Positions 43,087 to 51,804 of a DNA stretch of 64,000 bases are shown in pieces; positions within the stretch are counted from its first letter, which is position 1, and each line of letters starts with the position of its first letter. The notes under the pieces were generated by a model. It had not been told where the DNA came from, searched no databases, and worked only from the letters and a program-made list of their open reading frames with translations. The position numbers and the translations under genes were made by a program. The stretch comes from SHXO01 sp964523885 (GTDB taxonomy: Bacteria > Pseudomonadota > Gammaproteobacteria > Burkholderiales > SHXO01), in contig CAZFYX010000069.1 of NCBI GenBank assembly GCA_964523885.1, positions 124,001 to 188,000 on the forward strand, in the 5' to 3' direction.

Positions 43087-43827
43087 ATGTCGCGCCCGGC
43101 AGCGCTCGCCGACCTCTCTTCCCACCGAGCACACACCTTGCGCAGCCCCGCAGCCGATGCGTCTAATCCACGGTCCCGCCCGTTCGGACGGGAGACACTC
43201 GCGTCCGCGCCCAGGCAGTTGCTCCGGGAAGGGCGCTGGGCCAATGCCGTCGTGTTCGTGATCGAGCATCGCGGCGAGCGCTGGACGGTGAAGGATTTCC
43301 GGCCGCGCGGCTTCATCGTGCGCAACACGATCGGTCGCATCCTCGTGGGGCGCGAGACGGCGGGCCTGCGGCGGCTGCAGGGCGTGGCGGGCGTGCCGCA
43401 GTGCGCGTTCCGCATCGATGCGCACGCGCTCGCCTACCTGTTCGTGCCCGCGACGCATCTGAGCGGCTCGAACCCCCCGCCCGCGGGTTTCTTCGCCGCG
43501 TTCGAGCGCCTGCTCAACCAGGTCCACGCCGTCGGCGGACTGGTGCACCTCGACACCCGCAACCGGCGCAACGTCCTGGTGAGCGAGACGGGCGAGCCCG
43601 TGCTGATCGATTTCCAGTCACAGGTGGGCACGCGCTGGATGCCGGCGGCCATGCGCCGCTGGATCGAGCGCTTCGACATGGCGGGGGTCTACAAGCACTG
43701 GGCCCGCATCAGTCCCGAGACGATCGACGAGTCGCGTCGGGACGACCTGCGCCGGATGAACCGCTGGCGGCGCCTGTGGTTCCTGCGCGGCTACCTGGGC
43801 GCGCGCAAGACCACCTCGGCCAAGTAG
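43087..43827 (+). CDS. Kinase-fold protein (RIO/InaA-like)
   Basis: A 246-residue protein with the landmarks of a small atypical kinase: Lys69 in WTVKDF, a possible helix-C Glu90, the catalytic loop HLDTRNRRN (His154, Asp156, Asn162) and a metal-binding Asp175 in LIDFQ in place of DFG. Such proteins phosphorylate proteins, sugars or lipids; the substrate here is unknown. The ATG at 43087 is chosen because a TATACT element lies at 43063; an upstream in-frame reading crosses the tRNA. It lies 25 bases before an isoprenylcysteine-methyltransferase-type gene. Confidence 0.72.
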   Translation: MSRPAALADLSSHRAHTLRSPAADASNPRSRPFGRETLASAPRQLLREGRWANAVVFVIEHRGERWTVKDFRPRGFIVRNTIGRILVGRETAGLRRLQGVAGVPQCAFRIDAHALAYLFVPATHLSGSNPPPAGFFAAFERLLNQVHAVGGLVHLDTRNRRNVLVSETGEPVLIDFQSQVGTRWMPAAMRRWIERFDMAGVYKHWARISPETIDESRRDDLRRMNRWRRLWFLRGYLGARKTTSAK

Positions 43828-43852
43828 CCGCTCACCACCGGGAGACCGAGCC

Positions 43853-44422
43853 ATGCTCGCTGCCATCCACAGCTTCTTCAACCACCCGGGCTTTCGCACC
43901 GCGTTCGTCAAGGCGCGCGTGCCGCTCGGGGTCCTGGTCGCGGCCGGCCTGATCTACATCGCACGGCCCGAGTGGTTCTGGGCCGGGCTGGCGGTGTCGA
44001 TGGTCGGGGAACTGATCCAGCTGTGGTCGTTCGCGTCGCTCAACAAGAACGTCGATCTCGCCTGCAACGGGCCCTACGCACTGGTGCGCAACCCGATGTA
44101 CCTCGGCCGCTACTTCATCCTCCTCGGCGCGGTGATGCTGCTCGGCAGCGGGTGGGTGGTACTGGCCTACAGCGTGATCTACTACTTCTACATGGTGAAC
44201 CGCGTGAAGCGCGAGGAGCGGCGGCTGCGGCCGGCGCTGGGCAAGGCGTACGAGGACTACTGCGCACACGTGCACGCCTTCGTGCCGGGCGCCCCCTATC
44301 GCGGCAACCCGGTGCTGTACTGGAACTGGGCACTGTTCCGGCAGAACCGCGCGGGCGCCAACCTGGTCGGCACCCTCGCGTTCTGGGTCGTCACGGGCAT
44401 CGCGCTGGCGCTGATGCACTGA
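43853..44422 (+). CDS. ICMT/PEMT-family membrane methyltransferase
   Basis: A 189-residue protein with four to five hydrophobic helices. The family core GPYALVRNPMYLGRY and the C-terminal REERRLRPALGKAYEDYC segment bind SAM in isoprenylcysteine and phospholipid methyltransferases. A bacterial substrate cannot be assigned. GGGAG precedes the ATG, and it follows the kinase-like gene closely. Confidence 0.85.
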   Translation: MLAAIHSFFNHPGFRTAFVKARVPLGVLVAAGLIYIARPEWFWAGLAVSMVGELIQLWSFASLNKNVDLACNGPYALVRNPMYLGRYFILLGAVMLLGSGWVVLAYSVIYYFYMVNRVKREERRLRPALGKAYEDYCAHVHAFVPGAPYRGNPVLYWNWALFRQNRAGANLVGTLAFWVVTGIALALMH

Positions 44423-44500
44423 GCGCGGCACGCTGCGGCGTTGCGCCGGTGACGCGCCGGCAGCGCAAAGTCATGTATACTGTCGGGCTCGGTGGCATCG

Positions 44501-44520
44501 CGAGTCGTGATCACGATTCG
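44501..44520. repeat. Near-perfect 20-bp palindrome upstream of tRNA-Lys(CTT)
   Basis: CGAGTCGTGATCACGATTCG is symmetrical except at one base pair and centred on TGATCA. It lies between a TATACT element (44476-44481) and the tRNA, in what would be the tRNA leader. It could be a protein-binding site or a processing hairpin. Confidence 0.5.
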
Positions 44521-44584
44521 GTCTCCACCACGGCAAGCCGCCACCGCCCGGTCCGTCCGGCGCGGCATCCGCGGCCAGCGCTCC

Positions 44585-44660
44585 GGGCCGTTAGCTCAGC
44601 TGGTAGAGCAGTGGACTCTTAATCCATTGGTCGTAGGTTCGAATCCTACACGGCCTACCA
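44585..44660 (+). tRNA. tRNA-Lys (anticodon CTT)
   Basis: 76 nt including an encoded CCA. The acceptor GGGCCGT pairs with ACGGCCT, the anticodon loop is CTCTTAA with CTT, and the T arm is GTAGGTTCGAATCCTAC. A -10-like TATACT lies about 104 bases upstream. It closely resembles the tRNA-Lys(TTT) 1.7 kb upstream, so the pair may be an old duplication. Confidence 0.96.
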
Positions 44661-44781
44661 ATCACTTCCCCGTTTTCGGGCCTGCGCCCGCCACCGCCGC
44701 TGCGCGGGGCGCGACCTCGCACGAACAGTCCCGGCCTTTCCGGCGCTTATCGGCCCCTCTTTCACAGACACATAAGGTTGT

Positions 44782-44823
44782 TTGTGACCCAGGCGGCACG
44801 CCATTAGCATCCGTGCCGGATGC
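44782..44823 (+). promoter_or_regulatory. Putative promoter and leader hairpin of the 44.9-kb gene
   Basis: TTGTGA (44782-44787) and TAGCAT (44805-44810) are 17 bases apart. A perfect 7-bp hairpin GCATCCG-TGC-CGGATGC (44807-44823) overlaps the -10, and a weaker GGATGC/GCGTCC pair follows. The hairpin could be an operator or a leader structure. The remaining gap from 44661 holds nothing else. Confidence 0.4.
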
Positions 44824-44895
44824 AGATGTGGCAGTACGGATGCGCTGTTGCGTCCGGCACAACAAAAAAGCAAGTCGACGAGGTAAGGTCGGGAC

Positions 44896-45522
44896 ATGTC
44901 GAATGGAGACCGCATGTCGCTGGCCGAAGGTACGCACGTGGCCGGCATGGCCATGCTGCTCGCCTTCGCTGCGGCATTCATCCTGTCTTCCGCGCGCGCC
45001 GCGAAGCCAGCCGACGGGCAGGAACTGCCCGAGATCATCACCGCACTCACGCAGCCCTCGTCAGCCGCCGCCTTGCCATGGCGCGAACTCGAGCTGCGAC
45101 TGCGCGGCCGCTGGAGCGATGCGGCGCAGGGCAGCCGCCCCCCCGGGCTCGAATCCGCCACGATCGTGCGCACGGCGCAACTGCCCGCGCGCTTTTCGGT
45201 CGACGGCAAGCGCCGCCAGGACAGCTGGCAGATCCTCGCGTGGGGCTCGCAGCAGTCGCCCAACGCGGTGAGCCTGCGCCGGGACGGCCAGCCGGTCGCC
45301 GGGCCCGACCTCGAACAGGCCCTGCGCGCCGCCGGCGTGCCGTTCATGCTCGAATGCGAGACCATCTCGGTGCGCCACTATCGCCTCTCCGGCCCGACTG
45401 GCGGGTACGCCGCCGAGTACGAGGCGCAGAGCGGATCGGCGCAGATCCTGTTCTTCTTCCTGGCTCCGCCGGAGGCGCTGCTCCAGCGCGACGGGTGCCT
45501 GGTCGCCAGCGCCAGGCACTGA
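44896..45522 (+). CDS. Uncharacterised exported or membrane-anchored protein
   Basis: A 208-residue protein with a hydrophobic segment at about residues 16-35 that looks like a signal peptide with a long N-region. The rest is soluble, with two Cys residues (near 152 and 202), and shows no known motif. An AAGG-containing ribosome-binding site precedes ATG 44896; ATG 44914 is an alternative start. It stands immediately upstream of the ArnT-like gene, separated by about 90 bases. I do not recognise it. Confidence 0.65.
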   Translation: MSNGDRMSLAEGTHVAGMAMLLAFAAAFILSSARAAKPADGQELPEIITALTQPSSAAALPWRELELRLRGRWSDAAQGSRPPGLESATIVRTAQLPARFSVDGKRRQDSWQILAWGSQQSPNAVSLRRDGQPVAGPDLEQALRAAGVPFMLECETISVRHYRLSGPTGGYAAEYEAQSGSAQILFFFLAPPEALLQRDGCLVASARH

Positions 45523-45612
45523 TCCGGGTCCGATCTCGAGCCGGTCCGCGCGGCAGGGGCCGTGCCCGCCCGCGACGGCGCGCAACAGGCCGGGCGGTAC
45601 AATGGGGGCCGC

Positions 45613-47163
45613 ATGGCTCCCAGTTCTCCACCCCTGCGGGTTCGGCTGCGCGCGATCCTCGCCCTCGTGGCCGTGCTGGGCAGCTTCTTCTTCCTGCTCG
45701 GGCGCGCGCCGCTGTTCGACCTCGATGAAGGCGCGTTCAGCCAGGCCACGCTGGAGATGTTCCAGCGCGGCGACTTCCTCTCCACCACGCTGAACGGCAA
45801 CCCGCGCTACGACAAGCCGATCCTGGTGTACTGGCTGCAGGCGGCGAGCGTGGCCGCGCTGGGTCCCACCGAGCTCGCCTTCCGGCTTCCCTCTGCCATC
45901 TGCGCCACCCTGTGGGCACTGGCGACGTTCCTGTTCGCCCGGCGCTTCTTCGGCGTGGAGCGCGGCCTGCTCGCCGCCGCGATGCTCGCCACGACACTGG
46001 GCGTGTATGTCATCGGCCGTGCCGCCACTGCCGATGCGCTGCTCAACCTGCTCATCGCCGGCTCCATGTTTGCTGCATGGCTGCATCTGCATACCCGGCG
46101 GCGCGGCTGGCTCTACGCGACGCACGCGTTGATCGGCCTGGGCTTCCTCGCCAAGGGGCCGGTCGCGATCCTCGTGCCCTTCGCGGTCACCCTGCTGTTC
46201 TGCCTGCTGCGGCGCGACCTGCGCACCTGGGCGCGCGCGGTGTTCGACTGGCGCGCACTGGCACTGTTCGCGGCCGTCGCGCTGCCCTGGTACGCGCTCA
46301 TCCTGGCACGCGACGGCGCCGGCTTCTTCAAGGGCTTCTTCCTGGAGCACAACGTCGAGCGCTTCAGCGGACCGCTCGAGGGCCACGCCGGCAGCCTGTT
46401 CTACTACATCCCGGTGCTGCTGATCGGGCTGCTGCCGTTCACCGCCGTGCTCGTGCCGCTGGTGCGCGGCTGGCGCAGCATCTGGAGCGACGACCTGCAG
46501 ACCTACCTGCTGCTCTGGTTCCTGTTCGTCTTCGCGTTCTTCTCGCTCTCCGGCACCAAGCTGCCGCACTACATGCTGTACGGATCGACCGGCCTGCTCG
46601 TGCTCGCCGCCGTACACCTGGAGGGACTGCGCGCGCGTGTTCCGGCCCTGCTGCCGGCCGCTCTGCTGTTCGCAGCACTGCTTGCACTTCCCTGGCTGGT
46701 ACGCGGGGTGCTGCCGCACGTGCGCGACGAGTACTACCAGGACATGCTCGCGAACGTCCAGGCGTATTTCGGCGCCGCGTACTTCGTCGGCATCGGCCTC
46801 GCGCTGGTCCTGGTGGTCGCCCTCATGCTCGAGCGCAAGCTGGCGCTGGGCGACAAGCTCATCGCGACCGGGATCGCGTCGGTCCTGGTGCTGTCCGGCC
46901 TCGTGGTGCCGCTGGCTGCGCAGCTCCAGCAGCAGCCGATCAAGGAGGCCGCGCTGTTGTGCCGGGAACGGGGATTGGAGCCCATCATGTGGCGCATCAA
47001 CATGCCCAGCTTCAGCGTGTACCGGGGCAAGCCGACGCCCTCGCGCCGGCCGGAGCCCGGCGACGTCGTCCTGCTCAAGCGCAAGCGCCTGCCGGACCTG
47101 CCCGGGAATGGCTATGACATCCTGTATGCCAGGAACGGCATCGCACTGGTGAAGGTGCGCTGA
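45613..47163 (+). CDS. ArnT/GT83-family lipid-linked sugar transferase
   Basis: A 516-residue membrane glycosyltransferase with about 12 helices. The family catalytic loop has FDLDEGAFSQ, with the Asp-Glu pair, and NPRYDKPILVYWLQ follows. ArnT-type enzymes transfer a sugar from a polyprenyl phosphate to lipid A; the exact donor and acceptor here are unknown. The C-terminal domain lacks the full length of E. coli ArnT. It overlaps the PAP2 gene by one base (TGATG). Confidence 0.88.
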   Translation: MAPSSPPLRVRLRAILALVAVLGSFFFLLGRAPLFDLDEGAFSQATLEMFQRGDFLSTTLNGNPRYDKPILVYWLQAASVAALGPTELAFRLPSAICATLWALATFLFARRFFGVERGLLAAAMLATTLGVYVIGRAATADALLNLLIAGSMFAAWLHLHTRRRGWLYATHALIGLGFLAKGPVAILVPFAVTLLFCLLRRDLRTWARAVFDWRALALFAAVALPWYALILARDGAGFFKGFFLEHNVERFSGPLEGHAGSLFYYIPVLLIGLLPFTAVLVPLVRGWRSIWSDDLQTYLLLWFLFVFAFFSLSGTKLPHYMLYGSTGLLVLAAVHLEGLRARVPALLPAALLFAALLALPWLVRGVLPHVRDEYYQDMLANVQAYFGAAYFVGIGLALVLVVALMLERKLALGDKLIATGIASVLVLSGLVVPLAAQLQQQPIKEAALLCRERGLEPIMWRINMPSFSVYRGKPTPSRRPEPGDVVLLKRKRLPDLPGNGYDILYARNGIALVKVR

Positions 47164-48083
47164 TGCAGTCCCGCACCAGCCTGCCTGTCGCCCGCTTCGA
47201 TCTGCGTGTGCCGGCGGTGTGGGCCGTGCCGCTGGTGGCACTCGCGTGCCTGGCCGCGCTCCTGCTCACGGGCACCAACCAGAGCGTGTTCCTGCTGCTG
47301 AACCGCATCGGCCCGCTCACCAGCGACAGCCTCTGGGCCATGATCACCGTGCTGGGCGACACCCTGGTGGCCCTTGCCGTCGCGCTGGTGCTTTGGCGCC
47401 GGCGCCCGGACCTGGTCTGGGCACTGCTCATCGCAATCCCGCTGGCCGCCGCCTGGGTCCACGGTCTCGGCGCACTGGTCAAGGAACGTCGTCCGCCCGC
47501 GGTCCTGGGGGAGGCGGTGCACGTGATCGGGCACGCATACAAGAAGCGATCGTTTCCCTCGGGACACACCACGACCGCGTTCCTGGCTGCCGGCCTGCTC
47601 ACGCTCGGCCTGTCGCCACTTGCGCGGCGAGCGGTAACTGCGCCCGCAACGCCGGGCGCGCGGGAAGCGGGCACCGCCTCCCAGGGTCTCGCACCGGGCG
47701 AGGCGCACGCGCGCCGGTTGGCGCTGCTCGCGCTGACCCTCGCGTTGCTCGCCGGGGTCTCGCGTGCGGTGGTGGGCGTGCACTGGCCCGTGGACATCGC
47801 CGCCGGTGCACTCGGTGGCTGGCTCTGCGCGGTGCTCGCACTCGAGGTGGCACGGCGCACTCTCGCATTCGGCATCCGGCCCCGGGTGCAGGGGCTGGCC
47901 GGCCTGTTCCTCGCCGGTTGCGCGATCACGCTGGCCGTGGGGCATGCCAGTGGCTACGTGCAGGCCTACCCCCTGCAGCGGCTCATCGGTGTCGCGTGCC
48001 TTGCGAGCGCGACGCTGGTCCTGTGGCGCACGCGCGCGGAGGCAGCCGCGCACGACGCGGATGCTAGAATCGGGCCGAACTGA
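47163..48083 (+). CDS. PAP2-family phosphatase
   Basis: A 306-residue membrane phosphatase with all three PAP2 motifs: KERRPPAVL, FPSGHTTTAF and SRAVVGVHWPVDI. It is a likely polyprenyl or lipid phosphatase. It lies between an ArnT-like and an ArnC-like gene, which suggests lipid-carrier recycling or dephosphorylation of a membrane lipid. Confidence 0.86.
   Translation: MQSRTSLPVARFDLRVPAVWAVPLVALACLAALLLTGTNQSVFLLLNRIGPLTSDSLWAMITVLGDTLVALAVALVLWRRRPDLVWALLIAIPLAAAWVHGLGALVKERRPPAVLGEAVHVIGHAYKKRSFPSGHTTTAFLAAGLLTLGLSPLARRAVTAPATPGAREAGTASQGLAPGEAHARRLALLALTLALLAGVSRAVVGVHWPVDIAAGALGGWLCAVLALEVARRTLAFGIRPRVQGLAGLFLAGCAITLAVGHASGYVQAYPLQRLIGVACLASATLVLWRTRAEAAAHDADARIGPN
48065..48070 (+). 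promoter_or_regulatory. Extended -10 element before the ArnC-like gene
   Basis: TGC-TAGAAT in the 3' end of the PAP2 gene, 22 bases before the next ATG; the same extended -10 sequence as upstream of rpoH and ftsY. No good -35 was found. Confidence 0.35.
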
Positions 48084-48092
48084 GATCGCCTC

Positions 48093-49094
48093 ATGGCCTC
48101 CCATCCCCAGGTTTCCATCGTCATCCCGATCTACAACGAGGAGGAGAACCTGCCCGACCTGGTCGAGCGGGTCGGCGGCGCCATGACACGCAGCGGCCGC
48201 ACGTTCGAGCTGATCTGCGTCGACGACGGCTCGCGCGACGGATCGGCCCAGCTGCTCGCCGAACTGGGCGACGCGCACGAGTGGCTGGTGCCGCTCTATC
48301 TCATCCGCAACTACGGCCAGTCGGCCGCGCTGCAGGCGGGTTTCGACGCAGCGGAGGGGGATGTGGTGGTCACGCTCGACGGAGACCTGCAGAACGACCC
48401 GGACGACATCCCGCGCCTGCTCGACATGCTCGACGAGCGCCAGGACGTGGACGTCATCTCGGGCTGGCGCCGCGACCGCAAGGATCGCACGCTGTCGCGC
48501 AAGATCCCTTCGCAGCTCGCCAACGGCATCATCTCGCGGGTGACCGGCGTGAAGCTGCACGACTACGGCTGCGCGCTCAAGCTGTATCGCGCGCAGGTGA
48601 TCCGCGACCTCAAGCTGTACGGCGAACTGCACCGCTTCATCCCGGCGCTCGCAGCCGAGGTGGGTGCGAACATCATCGAGGTGCCGGTCCAGCACCACGC
48701 ACGCACGCGCGGCAAGTCGAAGTACGGCCTGGACCGCGCCTTTCGCGTCGTCCTCGACCTGCTCTGGATCAAGTTCCTGATGCGCTTCCTCCACCGCCCG
48801 ATGCAGGCCTTCGGCGGCGTGGGCCTGCTGCTGCTGCTGCTCGCCTTCGTGGTGCTGGGCTGGCTCGCGTTCGAGAAGCTCGTGCTCGGCCACCCCATCG
48901 GCGGCCGTCCGCTGCTGCTGCTGGGCGTGATGATCGCGCTGATCGGCGTGCAGCTGGTCGCCACCGGGGTGCTCGGGGAGCTGCTCACCCGCATCTATCA
49001 CGAACCCGAGGGCCGCGCGCAGTACCTGCTGCGGCCGGCGCCGCGCCTGCGCCGCCGCCCCGCCGCGGATGCCGCGAAGCTCAAGGCTGGCTGA
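48093..49094 (+). CDS. ArnC/GtrB-like polyprenyl-phosphate glycosyltransferase
   Basis: A 333-residue GT2 enzyme. The nucleotide-sugar domain has VIPIYNEEENL, VDDGSRDGS, LDGDLQNDP and the KSKYGLDRAFRV segment; two transmembrane helices follow (about residues 245-300), as in ArnC, GtrB and DPM synthases. It would load a sugar onto undecaprenyl phosphate for the ArnT-like enzyme. It overlaps the next gene by 26 bases. Confidence 0.9.
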   Translation: MASHPQVSIVIPIYNEEENLPDLVERVGGAMTRSGRTFELICVDDGSRDGSAQLLAELGDAHEWLVPLYLIRNYGQSAALQAGFDAAEGDVVVTLDGDLQNDPDDIPRLLDMLDERQDVDVISGWRRDRKDRTLSRKIPSQLANGIISRVTGVKLHDYGCALKLYRAQVIRDLKLYGELHRFIPALAAEVGANIIEVPVQHHARTRGKSKYGLDRAFRVVLDLLWIKFLMRFLHRPMQAFGGVGLLLLLLAFVVLGWLAFEKLVLGHPIGGRPLLLLGVMIALIGVQLVATGVLGELLTRIYHEPEGRAQYLLRPAPRLRRRPAADAAKLKAG

Positions 49095-50025
49095 GCCCGT
49101 CCCGGCGCGTTCCCCCGCGCGCCTGGCCCTGCGCATCGGCGGGGGCGCGCTGCTCCTGGCGCTGGTGGTCTGGTACGCGTCGCCGCGGGCGCTCGTGCGC
49201 CAGCTGGCCGAAGTCGAACCGGGCTGGTTCGTGCTCGCCGTTGCCGTCGCGATCCTCGCCAACGTGGTCTCGGCCAGGCGGTGGGCCGCGATCGCGGGGG
49301 CACTGGATCTGGTCGCGCCGACTGGTCGCATGATCCTGATGTACGCGCGCGGCGTCACCACCAACGTGCTGCTGCCCGGCGCCACGCTCTCCGGCGATCT
49401 GCTGCGCAGCTACCAGCTGTCCAGCCTGGGCAACCCGTTCCTGCGCTGCGCGCTGTCGGTGTTCTTCGACCGCCTCAGCGGTCTGTGGGTGCTGTGCGTG
49501 CTGTCACTGCTGGCAGCACTGTTCGCGCTGGCGCTGGATGGCGCGGCACTGCCGCAGGGTATCGGCTGGTACGTCGCGGCCCTTGCCGCCGCGATCGTCG
49601 CGCCGCTGCTGCCCTGGCCCACCTCGGCACTGCGGCGCCTGCCGCTCGCCTGGCTCGCCGGAGTCGCGACACGCATCGAGGCGTTGCGCGAGCGTCTGCG
49701 CCTCGCCGGGCCGGCGCTGCGCCGCTCGATCTGGATGTCGGTGGGTGTGCAGGTGCTGTCCGCCGGCACGTTGTGGGTGTGCGCCGTCGCCGTCGGTGTG
49801 GAGCTTTCCTATTGGACGATGCTGGGCGCGGCCGCGCCGATCTTCATCATGGCTGCCGTGCCGCTCGGCGTGGCCGGCTTCGGCACGCGCGAGCTGGCCG
49901 CCGTGGTCGTGCTCGGTTTCCTGGGGGTGTCCGCGGACCAGGCTACGGCGGCCAGCCTGCTGTACGGGCTGACCGCGGTGGTGCAGGGCGTGCTGTTCGC
50001 ACCGCTGTTCCTGGCCAAGGCGTAA
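49069..50025 (+). CDS. Flippase-like membrane protein (LPG synthase TM/UPF0104 family)
   Basis: A 318-residue protein with eight or so helices. The motifs ANVVSARRWAAI, GVTTNVLLPGATLSGDLLRSYQLS and PLGVAGFGTREL are those of the lysylphosphatidylglycerol synthase transmembrane/GtrA-like flippase group. Overlap with the ArnC-like gene indicates they work together, perhaps in moving the lipid-linked sugar. Confidence 0.85.
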   Translation: MPRSSRLAEPVPARSPARLALRIGGGALLLALVVWYASPRALVRQLAEVEPGWFVLAVAVAILANVVSARRWAAIAGALDLVAPTGRMILMYARGVTTNVLLPGATLSGDLLRSYQLSSLGNPFLRCALSVFFDRLSGLWVLCVLSLLAALFALALDGAALPQGIGWYVAALAAAIVAPLLPWPTSALRRLPLAWLAGVATRIEALRERLRLAGPALRRSIWMSVGVQVLSAGTLWVCAVAVGVELSYWTMLGAAAPIFIMAAVPLGVAGFGTRELAAVVVLGFLGVSADQATAASLLYGLTAVVQGVLFAPLFLAKA

Positions 50026-50044
50026 CGGCAATGCCCGCGTAAAC

Positions 50045-50176
50045 AGCGTTCACGCAGAGGGCACACAGGAGCACAGAGGAAGGCAAGACCGAGACCCGCT
50101 GACAGGACCCTCCGGCATTCGCCCGTGCCTTCCTGATCGCAAGGATCGAATTGGCCCTGTGACCCTCCGTGTCAAG
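50045..50176. repeat. GCAGAGG/CACAGG-type inverted repeat
   Basis: The left part (50049-50085) is built of CACGCAGAGG, GCACACAGG and GCACAGAGG units. The right part (50124-50174) has reverse complements (GCCTTCCTG, CCCTGTGACC, CTCCGTGTC). It lies between two convergent genes and is less regular than the other elements, but of the same unit family as those at 25.3 and 62.5 kb. Confidence 0.65.
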
Positions 50177-50191
50177 CGCGGTCTGAAGTGG

Positions 50192-51625
50192 TCAGTGCAT
50201 CTGCGCGCGCACCAGCTCGCCCAGCCGTGCGACCGCGAGCTCCAGCCGCGCCGTCATCGGATGGCCGCAGTTCAGACGGATGAAGTTGCGGTACCGGCCC
50301 GAGTTGCTGAACATCGGGCCCGGGCCGATGGCGATGCCATGGTCGCGCGCCGCTTCGAACAACCGCACTGAATCCACCTGCGGCGGCAGCTCCACCCACA
50401 GCACGAACCCGCCGGATGGCTGCGTGAGACGGCACTCGGACGGGAAGTGCTGCGCGACGGCTTCGCTCATCTGCTCGACCTGCCGAGCGAACGCCGCGCG
50501 CAGCTTGCGCATGTGATGGTCGTAGCCGCCGTCGGCGATGAACTGCGCGATGGCGAGCTGCGGCAGCTCGGGCGTGGCGACCGAGCTGATGAACTTCAGC
50601 AGCTCGACCTCGCGCCGGAAGCGCCCCGGTGCGATCCAGCCGATGCGGAACCCGGGCGCGACGCTCTTGGTGAATGAGCTGCACAGCAGCACGTTGCCGC
50701 TGCCGTCCCACTTCTTGGCGACGAACGGGCGCGAGCGCCCGAAGTGCGACTCGCCGTAGAGGTCGTCCTCGATCAGCGGGATGCCGCGCGCCTCGAGCAT
50801 GCGCACCAGGCGCTCCTTCTTGTCGTCGGGCATGAGGCTGCCGAGCGGATTGCTGAAGTTCGGGATCAGCATCACCGCCTTCACCGCGCCTGGCTCGCGC
50901 GTGGCGAGCTCCAGCGCCTCGAGCGAAACGCCTTCGCGCGGATGGGTCGGGATCTCGAGCGCCTTCATGCCCAGGCTCTCGATGATCTGCAGCAGCGTGA
51001 AGTAGGTCGGCGACTCCAGTGCGATGGTGTCGCCCGGCCGGGCCACGGCGCGCAGCGCGAGGTTGAGCGCTTCGGTGCACCCGTTGGTCACGACGATGTC
51101 GTCGGGATCCAGCGCGCAGCCGAAGTCGACGCTGCGGCGGGCGATGGCCGTGCGCAACGCGTCCGTGCCGGCGGACATCACGTAGCGGACGGCGAGCTCG
51201 GGGCGGCGCCGGCCGATCGAGGCCATCAGCCGGTGCAGCTTCTCGCCCGGATAGAGGCTCTCGTGCGGCGTCGCACAGCCCAGCGGGGCGACACCGGGAC
51301 GCTCCGAGCACGCCAGGTACTCCATCACGTAGTCGTTCACGCCGACGAAGCGTGCGGCAGGCGGCGGCGCGGAGGCCGCCGGCTCCGGCAGGCGGTGCGG
51401 CTGCGAAAGGACGAAGTAGCCGGACTTCGGGCGCGCCTCGATGAGCCGCCGGTTCTCCAGTGCGCGATAGGCCTGCATCGCGGTGGAGATGCTCACCCGG
51501 TGCTGGACCGAGAGCTGGCGCACCGACGGCAGCCGGTCGCCCGCGCGCAGGCTGCCCGTCGTGATTGCCTGGGACAGCCGGTGCGCAAGCTCCTCGTAGA
51601 GATGGGGCAGGCGACCATCGTTCAT
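50192..51625 (-). CDS. MocR/GntR-type regulator with aminotransferase domain
   Basis: A 477-residue MocR protein. An N-terminal GntR winged helix (LPHLYEELAHRL to RPKSGYFV, about residues 5-75) is followed by a fold-type I aminotransferase domain with the PLP-binding lysine in SSFTKSVAPGFRIGW and the IEDDLYGE segment. Such proteins sense PLP or amino-acid derivatives. It is divergent from a DUF2917 gene, and two inverted repeats lie in the shared promoter, so auto- or cross-regulation is likely. Confidence 0.92.
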   Translation of the reverse strand: MNDGRLPHLYEELAHRLSQAITTGSLRAGDRLPSVRQLSVQHRVSISTAMQAYRALENRRLIEARPKSGYFVLSQPHRLPEPAASAPPPAARFVGVNDYVMEYLACSERPGVAPLGCATPHESLYPGEKLHRLMASIGRRRPELAVRYVMSAGTDALRTAIARRSVDFGCALDPDDIVVTNGCTEALNLALRAVARPGDTIALESPTYFTLLQIIESLGMKALEIPTHPREGVSLEALELATREPGAVKAVMLIPNFSNPLGSLMPDDKKERLVRMLEARGIPLIEDDLYGESHFGRSRPFVAKKWDGSGNVLLCSSFTKSVAPGFRIGWIAPGRFRREVELLKFISSVATPELPQLAIAQFIADGGYDHHMRKLRAAFARQVEQMSEAVAQHFPSECRLTQPSGGFVLWVELPPQVDSVRLFEAARDHGIAIGPGPMFSNSGRYRNFIRLNCGHPMTARLELAVARLGELVRAQMH

Positions 51626-51684
51626 GTGTGCATGGTGCGGCTTGGCCGGTGGCTCGAACAGTCACAGTGTGTGCCCCGAGCGAC

Positions 51685-51717
51685 CGGTACAGCAACGGGC
51701 AGCAGGGCGCTGTACCG
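51685..51717. promoter_or_regulatory. Inverted repeat operator 1 (MocR-type)
   Basis: Perfect 9-bp arms CGGTACAGC (51685-51693) and GCTGTACCG (51709-51717), 15 bases apart, in the divergent promoter region. Confidence 0.7.
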
Positions 51718-51738
51718 ATACAGATTGTAGTGCTGTAT
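51718..51738. promoter_or_regulatory. Inverted repeat operator 2 (MocR-type)
   Basis: ATACAG (51718-51723) and CTGTAT (51733-51738), 9 bases apart, directly next to operator 1 and sharing its TACAG/CTGTA core. A minus-strand TACAAT within it may be the -10 of the MocR gene. Confidence 0.7.
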
Positions 51739-51804
51739 GTCTGTGGCCCGTGTGCGAGGCTGCCTACACTGGTCCGCACCGCAATAGCACCGGAGGCGAC
51801 GACC

